64,000 nucleotides of DNA from the NCBI GenBank assembly GCA_002450155.1, contig DJYO01000028.1:1-64000 (forward strand), written 5' to 3'. The notes under the pieces were generated by a model. It ran no database searches. It was given only the letters and a program-made list of their open reading frames with translations, and was not told the DNA's origin. The DNA is from Mageeibacillus sp. UBA6976 (lineage in GTDB: Bacteria > Bacillota > Clostridia > Saccharofermentanales > Saccharofermentanaceae). A program made the position numbers and the translations under genes. Shown here in pieces: positions 18,154 to 28,100 of the stretch (positions within the stretch are counted from its first letter, which is position 1; each line of letters opens with the position of its first letter).

Positions 18154-18441
18154 ATGGAAATTACACAGGATCTGGTGAGATATCTTGAAGCTTTGGGCAG
18201 GATAGAACTCTCACCCGAAGAAGAAGCAAAGACACAGAAGGACTTAGCAGATATCCTCGGATATATGGATAAGTTAAGTGAGCTCGATACCAGTGGCGTT
18301 GAACCCTTAAGCCACGTGACAGGTCAGTTCAATGTAACAAGAGAAGATACGGTATCTAACGGAGATATGCAGGATGCAGTCCTTGCCAATGCTCCGGAGA
18401 CCAAGGACGGAACCATCCTGGTTCCCAGGACATTTGATTAA
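18154..18441 (+). CDS. gatC: Asp-tRNA(Asn)/Glu-tRNA(Gln) amidotransferase subunit C
   Basis: 95 residues. Small subunit that stabilises the GatA-GatB complex. Characteristic pattern: an N-terminal helix with ALGRIELSPEE, then YMDKLSELDTSGVEPLSHV, and a conserved end in PRTFD. First of a compact gatC-gatA-gatB set, with gaps of 11 and 2 nt. Presence of the full GatCAB implies that Gln-tRNA and/or Asn-tRNA are made by transamidation in this organism. Confidence 0.93.
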   Translation: MEITQDLVRYLEALGRIELSPEEEAKTQKDLADILGYMDKLSELDTSGVEPLSHVTGQFNVTREDTVSNGDMQDAVLANAPETKDGTILVPRTFD

Positions 18442-18452
18442 GGAGAGCTGAT

Positions 18453-19901
18453 ATGGATTCTAAGACGATACTTGGATTAACAGCTCTTGAACTCGGAAGA
18501 GCTATCAAAGAAGGTAAGACTACTTCGGCAGAAGCTACGAAGACTTATATCGAAGCTATCAAGGCAAATGACGGCAAGTACAATTCCTATGTCACTGTCT
18601 GTGAGGAAGAGGCACTTGCAAGAGCAAGCCTGATCGACAGTCAGATCGCATCAGGTAAGGTAGCATCTGATCTTGCAGGCGTGCCTGTGGCAATAAAGGA
18701 CAATATCTGCACCAAGGGGCTGCTTACGACCTGTTCGTCAAAGATGCTCCACAATTTTGTCCCGCCTTACGATGCGACAGTCATTAAGAAGATCGAAGAG
18801 GCCGGTATGGTCATCATCGGCAAGACCAACATGGATGAATTTGCCATGGGCTCCACCACTGAGACCTCATACCACGGAGCTACCGTAAATCCAAGAGGCG
18901 AAGGCAGAGTCCCCGGCGGTTCTTCCGGTGGATCTGCAGCATGCGTTGCAGCAGGACTTGCACCTATAGCCCTGGGTTCCGATACAGGCGGATCCATAAG
19001 ACAGCCTGCATCCTTCTGTGGTGTAACAGGACTCAAGCCCACATATGGCACAGTCTCAAGATACGGCCTTGTAGCCTTTGCTTCATCACTGGATCAGATT
19101 GGACCTTTGAGCCGTGACGCCATGGATGCAGCCTTGATGTATAACCTCATTAACGGCAGAGATGACAGGGATCAGTCCAGCACTGAGTGCTCTGATGTAT
19201 CCCTGGATAAGATCGCTGATTTTGATGTCTCAGGCAAGAAGATAGGTATCCCCAGGCAGTATTTCGGAGAGGGTATCGAGCCCGGTGTCAAAGAGGCTGT
19301 TATGAACGCCGTAAGATACTACGAGAGCAAGGGCGCAATAGTAGAGGAATTCGACATGCCCATAGTGGATTATGCGATCCCTACTTATTACATAATAGCC
19401 TGCGCCGAAGCATGCTCTAATCTGTCCAGATACGACGGCATCAAGTACGGCTTCAGGCCCGAAGGCGAGCTGGATCTTACAAGCGTTTACATAAGATCCA
19501 GGAGCGAGGGCTTCGGACTTGAGGTCAAGCGCAGGATCATGCTGGGTAACTTTGTTCTGTCTTCAGGATATTTCGATGCATACTACAACAAGGCACTCCA
19601 GGCTAAGAGCCTGATCAAGGATGCCTTCGACAAGGCATTTGCAAAATATGACGTTATCATAGGACCTGTTGCTCCTACCGTAGCACCTAAGCTTGGAGAG
19701 AGCCTGTCAGATCCGCTCAAGATGTATCTCGGCGATATCTGCACCGTTCTGGTAAATATCATAGGTCTTCCTGCCATATCGATCCCCTGCGGCGAGTCGG
19801 AGGGACTCCCTGTAGGAATGCAGATCATAGGCAGACCCTACGACGAAGAGCAGATATTAGGTTTTGCCTGGAACTATCAGAGCAGCAATAAGGAGGCTTA
19901 A
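18453..19901 (+). CDS. gatA: Asp-tRNA(Asn)/Glu-tRNA(Gln) amidotransferase subunit A
   Basis: 482 residues. Amidase-signature enzyme that hydrolyses glutamine and channels ammonia to GatB. The Lys-cisSer-Ser triad reads Lys82 (PVAIKDN), Ser157 (PGGSSGGSAA) and Ser181 (SDTGGSIRQPASFCG), matching the spacing of known GatA proteins. AAGGAGAG precedes the ATG. Translation of the three subunits is probably balanced by the very short gaps on both sides. Confidence 0.96.
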   Translation: MDSKTILGLTALELGRAIKEGKTTSAEATKTYIEAIKANDGKYNSYVTVCEEEALARASLIDSQIASGKVASDLAGVPVAIKDNICTKGLLTTCSSKMLHNFVPPYDATVIKKIEEAGMVIIGKTNMDEFAMGSTTETSYHGATVNPRGEGRVPGGSSGGSAACVAAGLAPIALGSDTGGSIRQPASFCGVTGLKPTYGTVSRYGLVAFASSLDQIGPLSRDAMDAALMYNLINGRDDRDQSSTECSDVSLDKIADFDVSGKKIGIPRQYFGEGIEPGVKEAVMNAVRYYESKGAIVEEFDMPIVDYAIPTYYIIACAEACSNLSRYDGIKYGFRPEGELDLTSVYIRSRSEGFGLEVKRRIMLGNFVLSSGYFDAYYNKALQAKSLIKDAFDKAFAKYDVIIGPVAPTVAPKLGESLSDPLKMYLGDICTVLVNIIGLPAISIPCGESEGLPVGMQIIGRPYDEEQILGFAWNYQSSNKEA

Positions 19902-19903
19902 GG

Positions 19904-21343
19904 ATGAGAGATTATGAGATGGTGATCGGTCTTGAAGTCCACTGCGAGCTTCAGACTGCAACAAAGATATTCTGCGGATGTTCGACCAAGTTCGGAGGAG
20001 CTCCCAATACCCATGTTTGCGAAGTGTGCTCAGGCATGCCGGGCACTCTTCCCACTCTTAACAAGAGAGTAGTTGAGTTTGCGGTCAAGGCAGGCCTTGC
20101 GCTTAACTGCGAGATCACAAGGAATAATAAGTTCGACAGAAAGAATTATTTTTATCCTGACCTGCCTAAGGCTTATCAGATATCCCAGCTCTATTTCCCT
20201 ATTTGCCGCAACGGTCATGTAGACATAAAGACATCTGAAGGCATCAAGCAGATCGGGATCCATGAGATCCACATGGAGGAGGATGCCGGCAAGCTCGTTC
20301 ACGATCCCGCAACCGGCATGACCATGGTCGACTTTAACAGATGCGGCGTACCGCTTCTTGAGATCGTATCGGAGCCTGATTTCAGATCAGCTGAAGAAGT
20401 CATTGCTTATCTCACAAAGCTCCGCGACACCATGCAGTATCTGGGCGTATCCGACTGCAAGATGCAGGAGGGCTCTATGAGAGCTGACGTTAACCTCTCC
20501 GTAAGACCCAGAGGCCAAAAGGAGTTTGGTACAAGAACGGAGATGAAGAATATCGCTTCCTTCAAGGCAATAGAGCGCGCTATCGAATATGAGAGAGAGC
20601 GCCAGATCGATCTTATCGAGGAGGGCGGAACAGTAGTTCAGGAGACACGCCGCTGGGACGATGAGAAGGAATATACTTATGCTATGCGTTCCAAGGAGAA
20701 TGCTCAGGATTATAAGTACTTCCCGGATCCGGATCTTATGCCCCTCAGGATATCAGATGAATATATAGAGAGCATCAGGAAAGAGCTCCCTGAGTTTGCT
20801 GATGCCAAGCGCGAGCGCTATGTGGCTCAGTTTGGCCTTCCTGAATATGATGCGGAGATCATAACCGGTGCAACCACACTTGTAGATGTCTTTGAGACAG
20901 CAACAGAGATGACCGGCCAGCCTAAGGATGTATCCAACTGGATCATGACCGACCTGCTCAAGCTCTGCAAGGACGAGCATGTGGCAGTAGAGGACATGAA
21001 GTTCGACGGCAGGAAGCTCGGTACTATAATAAGTCTCGTAAACGAGGGCAAGGTCAACCGTAAGACCGGACGCAAGGTCCTTGAGAAGGCATTTACAGAA
21101 GATATAGATCCGGCTCAATATATCGAGGAGAACGGTCTTAGCCAGGTATCGGATGCATCTGCCATCGAGCCCGCGATCAAGCAGGTCCTGGATGAGAATC
21201 CCAAGGCTGTATCCGAGTTCCTTGCAGGTTCTGAGAAGAACTTCCAGTTCCTGGTAGGACAGTCTATGAGAGCCTTAAGAGGCAAGGCTGATCCTCAGGC
21301 GGTAAGATCTGTCCTGACTAAGCTTTTGGATGAGATGAGATAA
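19904..21343 (+). CDS. gatB: Asp-tRNA(Asn)/Glu-tRNA(Gln) amidotransferase subunit B
   Basis: 479 residues. Phosphorylates the misacylated Glu-tRNA(Gln) or Asp-tRNA(Asn) and amidates it. N-terminal VIGLEVHCELQT and the Cys-rich segment FCGCSTKFG...HVCEVCSGMPG belong to the zinc-containing catalytic core; the IHMEEDAGK and NRCGVPLLEIVSEPD motifs follow, and a helical tail/YqeY-like domain occupies the last 130 residues. The stop TAA shares its last base with the next ATG. Confidence 0.96.
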   Translation: MRDYEMVIGLEVHCELQTATKIFCGCSTKFGGAPNTHVCEVCSGMPGTLPTLNKRVVEFAVKAGLALNCEITRNNKFDRKNYFYPDLPKAYQISQLYFPICRNGHVDIKTSEGIKQIGIHEIHMEEDAGKLVHDPATGMTMVDFNRCGVPLLEIVSEPDFRSAEEVIAYLTKLRDTMQYLGVSDCKMQEGSMRADVNLSVRPRGQKEFGTRTEMKNIASFKAIERAIEYERERQIDLIEEGGTVVQETRRWDDEKEYTYAMRSKENAQDYKYFPDPDLMPLRISDEYIESIRKELPEFADAKRERYVAQFGLPEYDAEIITGATTLVDVFETATEMTGQPKDVSNWIMTDLLKLCKDEHVAVEDMKFDGRKLGTIISLVNEGKVNRKTGRKVLEKAFTEDIDPAQYIEENGLSQVSDASAIEPAIKQVLDENPKAVSEFLAGSEKNFQFLVGQSMRALRGKADPQAVRSVLTKLLDEMR

Positions 21344-22683
21344 TGAATACAGTATTGGGACTTTTATTGGTTTTATTCTTTGTGCTGGTGAATGCATTCT
21401 TCTCCGGTACAGAGATGGCTGTAATAACGCTTAACGATGCCAAGATGCACAAGATGGCAGAAGAAGGCCACAAGAAGGCAAAGCGCATCGTAAGATTCCT
21501 GGACAGCCCGGGAGGATTCCTTGCGACTATCCAGGTAGGCGTAACCCTTGCAGGCTTCCTGTCATCCGCTTTTGCTGCAAATAATTTTGCAAGCAAGCTT
21601 GCCCTGCTCTGTGATCCTGCAGGCAGGTTCGCCTGGATGGAGACTCTCTGGACTGTTGCAATAACCATAGTCCTGTCCTTTATCTCCCTGGTATTCGGCG
21701 AGCTTGTCCCCAAGAGGATAGCCCAGACATATCCTGAGAAGTGGGCTTTTGCATCAGTCGGTATAGTCAGGTTTTTTGCAGCCCTGCTAAAGCCTTTTGT
21801 ATGGCTGCTTACCACCTCGACAAATGCAGTATTAAGACTCTTCAGGATCGATCCGGATAATAACGATAAGAGCGTCACAGAAGAAGAGATCCGCATGATG
21901 GTGGATGTCGGCTCTGAGTCCGGCAATATCGAGGATTCGGAGAAGGAGATGATCGAGAACGTCTTTGAGTTCAACGACAAGGAGATCTCGGAGATAATGA
22001 CCCACAGAAAGAAGATCGTATCCCTGCCGATAACAGCTGACTATGACGAGGTCATGAAGGTCGCGACCACCGAGAAGTACACACGTATCCCGGTCTACAG
22101 GGACACCATAGATGACATTGTGGGCATACTCCATATCAAAGACCTCCTGGGCATACCGAGCCCCACCCCGGACAAGCCTTTTGTCTTATCCAAGATCATA
22201 AGAGAGCCACTGGTAGTTCACGAGACCCGTAAGATCTCCTCACTGTTCGGCGAGATGAAGAACGCCGGCATGCAGATGGCGGTCATAGTTGACGAGTATG
22301 GTGGAACCATGGGCATAGCGACCATGGAGGATATGCTGGAGGAGCTGGTAGGCAGCATCACAGATGAATTCGATGACGAGTCTGAGGCTCTGGTAAGGCT
22401 TTCTAACGGTGATTACATAGTCCAGGGCGACATGACCTTGAGCGATCTTGAAGATGTGCTGGATATAGAGCTTACAGATGATGAATACGACACCATAGCA
22501 GGACTTGTCCTCTCACTGTTAGACCGCGTGCCTGAAGAGACGGAGAAGCCCACTGTCAAATACAAGAATCTGGATATCAAGGTACTTAAGGTAGAAGAGA
22601 ATGCTATCTCCAAGGTAATGATCCATATAAATCCGAAAGATGAGTCCCTGACCGGAGACGCAGCAGATGAAGAGGAAAACTGA
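21343..22683 (+). CDS. DUF21/CBS/CorC-domain membrane protein (CNNM or hemolysin-C-like family)
   Basis: 446 residues. An N-terminal DUF21 membrane domain (about 1-180, with hydrophobic runs at 3-20, 57-75, 95-120 and 135-152) is followed by a linker (SESGNIEDSEKEMIENVFEF), a CBS pair (about 215-335) and a C-terminal CorC_HlyC domain (about 350-430). Proteins of this type are linked to magnesium or cobalt efflux and to ion homeostasis. MAVIVDEYGGTMGIATMEDMLEELVG is the classic end of the second CBS. One-base overlap with gatB and 17-nt overlap with the next gene indicate tight coupling; direct evidence on the transported ion is lacking. Confidence 0.85.
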   Translation: MNTVLGLLLVLFFVLVNAFFSGTEMAVITLNDAKMHKMAEEGHKKAKRIVRFLDSPGGFLATIQVGVTLAGFLSSAFAANNFASKLALLCDPAGRFAWMETLWTVAITIVLSFISLVFGELVPKRIAQTYPEKWAFASVGIVRFFAALLKPFVWLLTTSTNAVLRLFRIDPDNNDKSVTEEEIRMMVDVGSESGNIEDSEKEMIENVFEFNDKEISEIMTHRKKIVSLPITADYDEVMKVATTEKYTRIPVYRDTIDDIVGILHIKDLLGIPSPTPDKPFVLSKIIREPLVVHETRKISSLFGEMKNAGMQMAVIVDEYGGTMGIATMEDMLEELVGSITDEFDDESEALVRLSNGDYIVQGDMTLSDLEDVLDIELTDDEYDTIAGLVLSLLDRVPEETEKPTVKYKNLDIKVLKVEENAISKVMIHINPKDESLTGDAADEEEN

Positions 22684-23335
22684 TTTTGACTTAGTCCTCT
22701 ACGATCTGGACGGAACGCTTCAGGATTCCATCCCGCTTATCGTGGAGTCTTTCCATGTAGCCTATATGAGAGTCTTAGGATCCTGCACCAGGACCGATGA
22801 TGACTTTATGACATATATCGGCAGGCCTCTTACAGATACCTTCGAGATGCATGACGACAAGACGGCTAAAGCTCTCTTCGATGCATATATTGAATACAAC
22901 GGTCAGGAGATGAGCAAGGGGAGGATCCCTCTGTTTGACGGGATCACGGATATGCTCGCCAGGGTAAGGGATCTAAGCATTAAGCAGGGCATCGTTACTT
23001 CCAAAAGAAGAGATTCTGCCATGATGACGATCGTTCCTTTGGGTCTTGACAGGTTCATGGATGTCATCATCTGCAGGGAGGATACGGACAGAGCAAAGCC
23101 CTCAGGCGATCCTATAATCGAAGCTGCATCAAGACTCGGTATAACCGATATATCGAAGGTACTCTATGTGGGAGACGCTGTTCCGGACATATTGAGTGCC
23201 AGAGACTGCGGGGCGGTAAGTGCTGTGGTTAATTGGACAAAAATGCCCGAAAAAGACATAGAAGAGGCCGGTCCTGACATAAGGATCAAGGCTCCGGGTG
23301 ATCTTCCTTGCATTATCAGTAACCCCGAATTATAA
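22667..23335 (+). CDS. HAD-superfamily hydrolase, phosphoglycolate phosphatase-like
   Basis: 222 residues. Motif I is LYDLDGTLQDS, motif II around IVTSKR, and motif IV is LYVGDAVPDILSA; the cap domain fits the PGP class. Likely a small-molecule phosphatase of unknown substrate. Its ATG lies 17 nt inside the preceding gene. It is a paralog of the protein at 14945 but the two differ in cap sequence, so they probably have different substrates. Confidence 0.82.
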   Translation: MKRKTDFDLVLYDLDGTLQDSIPLIVESFHVAYMRVLGSCTRTDDDFMTYIGRPLTDTFEMHDDKTAKALFDAYIEYNGQEMSKGRIPLFDGITDMLARVRDLSIKQGIVTSKRRDSAMMTIVPLGLDRFMDVIICREDTDRAKPSGDPIIEAASRLGITDISKVLYVGDAVPDILSARDCGAVSAVVNWTKMPEKDIEEAGPDIRIKAPGDLPCIISNPEL

Positions 23336-23378
23336 TAATCAATGCTTTTTAAGAGAAAAAATAAGGCAGGTTTACCAA

Positions 23379-24902
23379 ATGGCTAAGAGCGGCAAGACCA
23401 ACAAGAGCAGTGCAAGCGGCGCAAGAGCTGCGATAATCACATCCGTTATCGTGATCGTGCTTATCGTGGTTTGCTGGTTTGTATATATAACAGGCTTACT
23501 ACCCAAGACTATTACGGGTATGGAAGTATACGAGGCAGGTGCAGACGGCACCCAGCATACCAAGGTTGAGGACTATTCGATCCTTGAGGTTAATTTCTAC
23601 TTCAATAAGATCTTCTCAAACTACGCCCAGTCCGGATCTGTCAGTGCTGATAGACTGGATGAGGTTTGCGACGAGACTTCAGGCGAGACATACAGAGAAA
23701 TGCTCATGGGTATCGCAGCAAGCGAACTCCAGAATATCGCTATAGTAAACCGCGCAGCAGAAGCTGATGGTTTCATGCAGTATTCACAGGCCGGCCGTTA
23801 TGCCCAGTCTCAGTTAGATACAGAAGCCATGATGGCTCAGTTCAGCGGATACCAGACAGTAGACCAGTACCTGGGCGCAAGATACGGCACAGGCATGACA
23901 TCCCGTCTTTACAAGAATATCGTAGCTTCTGAGATCGTAACCAACGAGTACGAGGAATACTTAAAGCAGTTTAAGTTTGCTCCTACAATGGATCAGATCC
24001 AGGCTGAATACGACAAGGATCCTACTGCTTATCAGCTCGTTACATTTAACTACTACTTCATTCCAGCAAGCTCAGACGATGCAGGTAATATCACAGACCT
24101 TGATGCTGCCGAGGCTACGGCAAACGACATCGCAGACAGTGTTACAGATTCCGCAAGCTTCAGACAGGCTGTTATGGACTATCTCGAAGCAGAGGGCAAC
24201 GATGCAGCGCTTGAGTCTTATGCAGACGATGCAGATCCTACGCTCTGCGAGAACTATTCATCTCAGACCATGACCTACATGCCTGACGGATTTGCCGAGT
24301 TCCTCTATTCCGAGGATAGAAATCCCGGTGATACTACAGTGATCACATCTGAGACTGGTGCATATGTCATCTTGTTCTCCGAAAGAGGAGCAAACGAGGA
24401 TCAGACAGTATCCTACAGAACTATCCAGCTCACCAACAATACAGAGCTTGATCTCCTTACTGCACCTATGGATCAGGTCCAGGCCGATGCCCAGGCTCAG
24501 GCTGACAAGATCATCTCCGGTCCTGTAGATTCATTTACGTTCTACAATCTTGCAAAGGAATATTCAGAGGATACTTCAGCTGTCGTAACCGGCGGCCTCT
24601 CAACAGGCGTTAAGGCAGATCAGTTTGAGTCTTCTGAGGAGGCCCCCTTAACATCCGATCAGATAGCTCTGGGCGAATGGCTCTTCGATCCTTCAAGAAC
24701 AGCAGGTGATTACACAGTCATCCTGTCCGAAGATAAGACAACTATCTATATCTACTACTTCGAAGGTTCTATGCTCGGATGGCAGGATTCAGCCCGCACA
24801 AACATCATTACCGAGGCAACAAACACATGGGGAACAGAGCTTAATGCAAACAACCCCCAGTACGTACTTAACACAGGCCTTATCAAGAGATTTACATACT
24901 GA
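23379..24902 (+). CDS. PrsA-like membrane-anchored foldase (parvulin-type)
   Basis: 507 residues. A basic N-terminus and a single helix (about 18-42, AAIITSVIVIVLIVVCWFVY) give a type II membrane anchor with the rest outside. A SurA-N-like helical region spans about 130-230. The segment FYNLAKEYSEDTSAVVTGGLS to GEWLFDPSRTAGDYTVIL (about 410-480) has the shape of a parvulin prolyl isomerase domain. No lipobox, unlike bacillar PrsA. ATG 23379 is preferred over 23298, which lies inside the HAD gene; the Shine-Dalgarno is weak (AAGGCAGG). The gene ends just before a terminator. It is a distant paralog of the 16834 product. Confidence 0.65.
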   Translation: MAKSGKTNKSSASGARAAIITSVIVIVLIVVCWFVYITGLLPKTITGMEVYEAGADGTQHTKVEDYSILEVNFYFNKIFSNYAQSGSVSADRLDEVCDETSGETYREMLMGIAASELQNIAIVNRAAEADGFMQYSQAGRYAQSQLDTEAMMAQFSGYQTVDQYLGARYGTGMTSRLYKNIVASEIVTNEYEEYLKQFKFAPTMDQIQAEYDKDPTAYQLVTFNYYFIPASSDDAGNITDLDAAEATANDIADSVTDSASFRQAVMDYLEAEGNDAALESYADDADPTLCENYSSQTMTYMPDGFAEFLYSEDRNPGDTTVITSETGAYVILFSERGANEDQTVSYRTIQLTNNTELDLLTAPMDQVQADAQAQADKIISGPVDSFTFYNLAKEYSEDTSAVVTGGLSTGVKADQFESSEEAPLTSDQIALGEWLFDPSRTAGDYTVILSEDKTTIYIYYFEGSMLGWQDSARTNIITEATNTWGTELNANNPQYVLNTGLIKRFTY

Positions 24903-24928
24903 ACAAGATATTAATACACATATAAGAC

Positions 24929-24962
24929 AGAAGGGGAGAGCAACAGGCACTCCCCTTCTTTT
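24929..24962 (+). terminator. Rho-independent terminator ending the glf-to-foldase gene run
   Basis: A 10-bp stem (AGAAGGGGAG at 24929-24938 with CTCCCCTTCT at 24950-24959), an 11-nt loop and a TTTT tail. It separates the upstream operon from the rpoB promoter that starts only 15 nt later. Confidence 0.85.
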
Positions 24963-24976
24963 ACGAAAATGCAGTG

Positions 24977-25005
24977 TTGACGAAATTTGCTTTCCCCTGT
25001 ATAAT
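24977..25005 (+). promoter_or_regulatory. Main promoter of rpoBC
   Basis: TTGACG (24977-24982), a 17-nt spacer and a perfect TATAAT (25000-25005). The predicted start is near 25012, leaving a leader of about 140 nt before rpoB. Confidence 0.85.
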
Positions 25006-25049
25006 ACTTTACTGCGTCGTAGTGGGTAGGGGTATTTTGCCCTTTTCTC

Positions 25050-25078
25050 TTGACGGGGAAGGTCTTTTGTGTTAAATA
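25050..25078 (+). promoter_or_regulatory. Possible second rpoBC promoter
   Basis: TTGACG (25050-25055), 17 nt, then TAAATA (25073-25078) preceded by TGT (extended -10). It lies in the leader of the first transcript. It is weaker than the upstream site and is proposed from sequence only. Confidence 0.4.
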
Positions 25079-25153
25079 AACAGACTTTCTCAACTTATGA
25101 GGCCGCTTGAAGACCCCAAGTTTTCAAGCTTTGTGTGAGGTGATTCATTAAAT

Positions 25154-28100
25154 ATGGTCCATTCCGTTAAACAAGGCAAGACTGAGCGCCAGTCTTATTC
25201 CAAAATCAACGAAGTAATCGAAGTACCTAACCTCATCGAGAATCAGAGACAGTCCTATCAGTGGTTTATCAATGAAGGAATGCAGCAGATCTTCGACGAA
25301 GTTTCACCGGTTACGGATGAGCAGGGCAAGTATGAAATTTATTTTATCGACAAGATATTTGACCCTGACAGTCCTTGTGATCCTTCAGGAAAGGAAGACA
25401 AATCTAAGGATTCAAAGAAAGAGAAAGCTAAGGGTGCGCCTAAGGCATCTAAATCCTTTATTATCGACCAGTGTAAGAAGAACGACAGCAACTATGCTGC
25501 TCGCCTCTCAATAAAGATCCGTCTTCGCAATAAGGTGGACAATACTGTATCCGATGAGACTGTCTATGTCGGTGAATTCCCTATCATGACCGATCAGGGT
25601 ACATTCATCATCAACGGTGCAGAGCGTGTAGTAATCAACCAGATCGTAAGATCACCCGGAGCTTACTACGGCGAAGAGAGATCCAAGATGGGTAACCGTC
25701 TCCTCTCCGCAGAACTTATCCCTTACAGGGGTTCATGGATCCTTATCGAGGAAGATGAGAAGGAGAGCAAGCTCACAGCCAAGGATAAGGCCAGTGCTGA
25801 TGCACCTGCCGAGTCTGAAGAGTACAACCTCCTCTATATCGTAGTAGATAAGTCACACAAGATTCCTCTCTCAGTATTCCTGAGATGCTTAGGCCTTGTT
25901 ACAAACGAGCAGATCATCGATATGTTCGGTGACGAGGAATGCCTCCGTGCAACTCTCGAGAAGGACGATACAAGAAATGCTGAAGATCCGCAGACTGCAG
26001 CATTCTTTGAATTCTTCAAGAAGATCCGTAACAACGAGCCCTTCACAGTCGAGAATGCTAAGAACATCTTAGACAAGACATATTTTGACTCCTTAAGATA
26101 TGACCTTGAGAGAGTAGGTATTTATAAAGTTAATAAAAAGCTTGGTCTCGAGGGCAGGATCATCGGACAGAAGCTCGCTGAGAACGTTACAACAGTAGAC
26201 GGCGAAGTAGTAGCCAAGAAGAATACTGTTGTTACACCTGAGATCGCTAAGAAGATCGAAGATGCCGGCGTAAGCGCTGTTGTTATCTTCCCTAAGAAGC
26301 TCGTTAAGGCAATTGACGAGGATGATTATGACGATAAGCCCCTAAAGGTTATCGGCAACGGCAGAGTAGATGCTGACACATTCATCCGTGCAAGCTTCCC
26401 CAAGAAGGAGCTCAAGGGCTTTGATATCGGCAATACACCTATCAATGAGAAGGTCAGGGTATCTGTTCTCCGCGAAATAATCGAGGACGTAAGAGCAAAC
26501 TGCGACAAGGCAGATTATGCTTCCAAGCTCGAGGCTAAGCTTGAGCAGCGGAAGAATGAGCTCATGCCCAGAAACCTCACGATCGACGATATTTATGCAT
26601 TTATCTCCTACTATCTCGGTCTCCACAGAGGCGTAGGTAAGATCGATAATATCGACCACCTGGGCAACCGTAGAGTAAGATCTGTAGGTGAGCTCTTACA
26701 GAGCCAGCTGCGTACAGGTATCCAGCGTGTTGAGAAGAACACAAGAGACAGGATCTCACAGATCGCAGGCAAGGAAGGCGAAGTCGTTACAGCTGCAAGC
26801 CTTGTCAACACAAGACCTTTGAGCGCTTCCTTCAGAGAGTTCTTCGGTTCATCACAGCTTTCTGCATTCGCAGACCAGAACAACCCTCTTGCTGAACTTA
26901 CAAACAAGAGAAGACTTTCAGCATTAGGTCCCGGAGGTATCTCAAGAGAGAGAGCTTCCATGGAAGTCCGTGATATCAACCCTACACACTACGGACGTAT
27001 GTGTACTATCGAGACACCGGAAGGTCAGAACATTGGTCTTATGACCTCACTCGCTATCTATGCACGTATCAATAAGTACGGTTTTATCGAGACACCTTAC
27101 CGTAAGTTCGATAAGGAGACACTCACCCTTACTGACGAAGTAAGATACATGGCAGCAGACGAGGAGGACGATTACAATATCGCCCAGGCTAACGAGCCCA
27201 TCGACGACGAGGGCAGGTTCGTTAACTCCAAGATCGTATGCCGTCACTTAGACCAGTTCGTACAGTTAGATGCTGAAGATATCGACTACATGGACGTATC
27301 TCCTAAGCAGCTCGTATCAGTATCAACAAGCCTTATCCCGTTCCTTGGCAACGACGATGCTAACCGTGCCCTCATGGGCTCCAACATGCAGCGTCAGGCT
27401 GTACCTCTCATCAAGCCTGAAGCACCTATTATCGGTACAGGTATGGAGTACAGAGCCGCTAAGGACTCCGGCGTTTGCGTAGTCGCAAATCACGACGGTG
27501 TCGTAACCTTCGTATCCGCTGACAGGATCGAGGTAACATGTGAGGACAAGACAGTTGACACATATCTCCTTGCTAAGTACCAGAGATCAAACCAGAGCAC
27601 ATGTATCAACCAGCGTCCTATCGTAACTATGGGCGAGCATGTCAAGGCCGGCGATATTATCGGTGACGGCCCTGCTACAGATAACGGAGAGCTCGCTCTC
27701 GGAAGAAACGTTCTCATCGGCTTTACAACATGGGAAGGTTACAATTACGAGGACGCTGTCCTTGTAAACGAGAGGATCGTAAGAGACGATGTTTATACAT
27801 CTATCCACATCGAGGAGCACGAGTGCGAAGCACGTGAGACAAAGCTCGGTTCAGAGCAGATCACAAGAGAAGTTCCGAATGTAAATGACGACGCTCTCTC
27901 CAATCTTGATGAGAACGGTATCGTAATGATCGGTGCCGAGGTCAAGGATGGCGATATCCTGGTCGGTAAGGTTTCACCTAAGGGCGAGACAGACCAGACA
28001 GCAGAAGAGAGACTTTATAAGGCTATCTTCGGTGAGAAGGCACGTGAAGTTAAGGATACTTCCAAGAGAGTTCCTCACGGCGGAAGCGGTGTCGTTGTAG

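Noticed and set aside
25029..25046. GGG...CCC hairpin with a T run in the rpoB leader as an attenuator
   Set aside because: The stem is 3-4 bp only; too weak to support attenuation.
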